This document shows positions 5,903 to 6,036 of a DNA stretch of 6,036 nucleotides, one piece after another (position 1 is the first letter of the stretch; each line of letters begins with the position of its first letter). The DNA is from Spirochaetota bacterium (GTDB taxonomy: Bacteria; Spirochaetota; Spirochaetia; Treponematales; UBA12059): positions 1 through 6,036 of the forward strand of contig JAKLIU010000127.1 of the NCBI GenBank assembly GCA_022709445.1. The letters run 5' to 3'. A program made the position numbers and the translations under genes. The notes beneath the pieces are model-generated. The model worked only from the letters and a program-made list of their open reading frames with translations, was not told the origin of the DNA and ran no database searches.

Positions 5903-6036
5903 TGGACTGCTGGTGGCAGTCGTGGCACTGCAGCACGCTGTGCTTGCCGGCATCATTGGCGAACTTGTTCCAGGGTCCTTGCATGACATGGCACGACGAG
6001 CAGAAGTCGTTGTCGTGCTGCATGTAGTTCCACGAG
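5847..6036 (-). CDS. NapC/NrfH-type multiheme cytochrome c, fragment
   Basis: The minus-strand frame is open from the right edge (first full codon 6035-6033) to a stop at 5849-5847, but only the first 48 codons, down to about 5892, look like cytochrome. They contain two heme-binding motifs: CSSCH at 6002-5988, followed by VM to give the CXXCHxM motif typical of heme 1 in NapC/NrfH proteins, and CHDCH at 5927-5913. The segment NYMQHDNDF before heme 1 and KHSVLQ before heme 2 fit tetraheme membrane-anchored quinol-oxidising cytochromes. After QQSIMAS the family usually continues with an aromatic-rich helix and further hemes; here the reading turns into TRPPRPGGG, which is antisense cyclase. The N-terminal membrane anchor should lie beyond the window. 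The family would pass electrons from the quinol pool to periplasmic reductases. Both ends are missing, and its placement next to the cyclase is doubtful. G+C here (79 of 136 bases from 5901) is about 58%, lower than the neighbouring cyclase. Confidence 0.7.
   Translation of the reverse strand, partial: SWNYMQHDNDFCSSCHVMQGPWNKFANDAGKHSVLQCHDCHQQSIMASTRPPRPGGGAGRAP
5886..5905. other. Probable chimeric or rearranged junction
   Basis: Class III cyclase coding runs to DAVDA (ending 5890), and opposite-strand cytochrome coding runs down to about 5892. Both proteins break off within a few bases of each other and mid-domain, and G+C drops to the right. GTGCTGGCCATGATGG (5890-5905) can be read as plausible cyclase (VLAMM, one frame over) and, reversed, as plausible cytochrome (SIMAS), so the parents may share microhomology here. 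Likely causes are mis-assembly at a contig end, an amplification chimera, or a real inversion breakpoint. Confidence 0.6.

Noticed and set aside
2878..6027. Very long (1049-residue) open plus-strand frame overlapping the aminotransferase and cyclase genes
   Set aside because: Its translation is rich in Arg, Gly, Pro and Ala without domain motifs and runs antisense or out of frame to two clearly real genes; long shadow frames are expected at this G+C.
1..6036. CRISPR arrays, tRNA or rRNA genes, insertion sequences
   Set aside because: No regularly spaced repeats, cloverleaf-like or rRNA-like segments, transposase motifs or terminal inverted repeats were seen on either strand.

Overview
The window is uniformly G+C-rich (roughly 65-75% in the lines I sampled by hand) and densely coded. 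Shine-Dalgarno sites are good, and a CXXCH cytochrome and multi-domain signalling proteins are present. This suggests a high-GC, probably Gram-negative, environmental bacterium. A Desulfovibrio-like deltaproteobacterium or a high-GC spirochaete would both fit the cyclase and aminotransferase types. The sequence alone does not settle the lineage, and the last ~145 bases may not belong to the same locus.

Layout. (1) 1-627 (+): C-terminal two thirds of a GlxA-type regulator (DJ-1/PfpI-like domain plus AraC helix-turn-helix), cut by the window edge. (2) 628-712: an 85-base gap with a small hairpin, a near-consensus sigma-54-like element and an unusually long Shine-Dalgarno sequence. (3) 713-2020 (+): a complete ZIP-like metal transporter whose loop between membrane helices 3 and 4 is replaced by a cyclic-nucleotide-binding (CNB) domain. 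(4) 2038-3504 (-): a complete PLP-dependent class V aminotransferase/cysteine desulfurase-like enzyme, convergent with the transporter across 17 bases. (5) 3505-3661: a divergent intergenic region with two good sigma-70-type promoters pointing outward and three copies of the 8-mer CCGTCCAT. (6) 3662-5902 (+): a membrane-anchored class III adenylate/guanylate cyclase with an extracytoplasmic beta-propeller, a Cache-like second sensor, a HAMP domain and only the first ~70 residues of the catalytic domain. (7) About 5890-6036 (-): part of a NapC/NrfH-type multiheme cytochrome c, joined abruptly and head-on to the broken cyclase.

How the genes may work together. The most interesting idea is a local second-messenger circuit. 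A two-sensor cyclase would make cAMP or cGMP, and about 1.6 kb away a ZIP-like transporter carries a cyclic-nucleotide-binding module in the cytoplasmic loop that would control gating. This is inference from architecture and proximity. The two genes are not in one operon, since the aminotransferase lies between them on the other strand.

Main caveat. The cyclase/cytochrome junction near 5890 looks like a chimeric join (assembly, amplification or real rearrangement). The truncated cyclase and the cytochrome fragment should not be read as a natural gene pair until the junction is verified.
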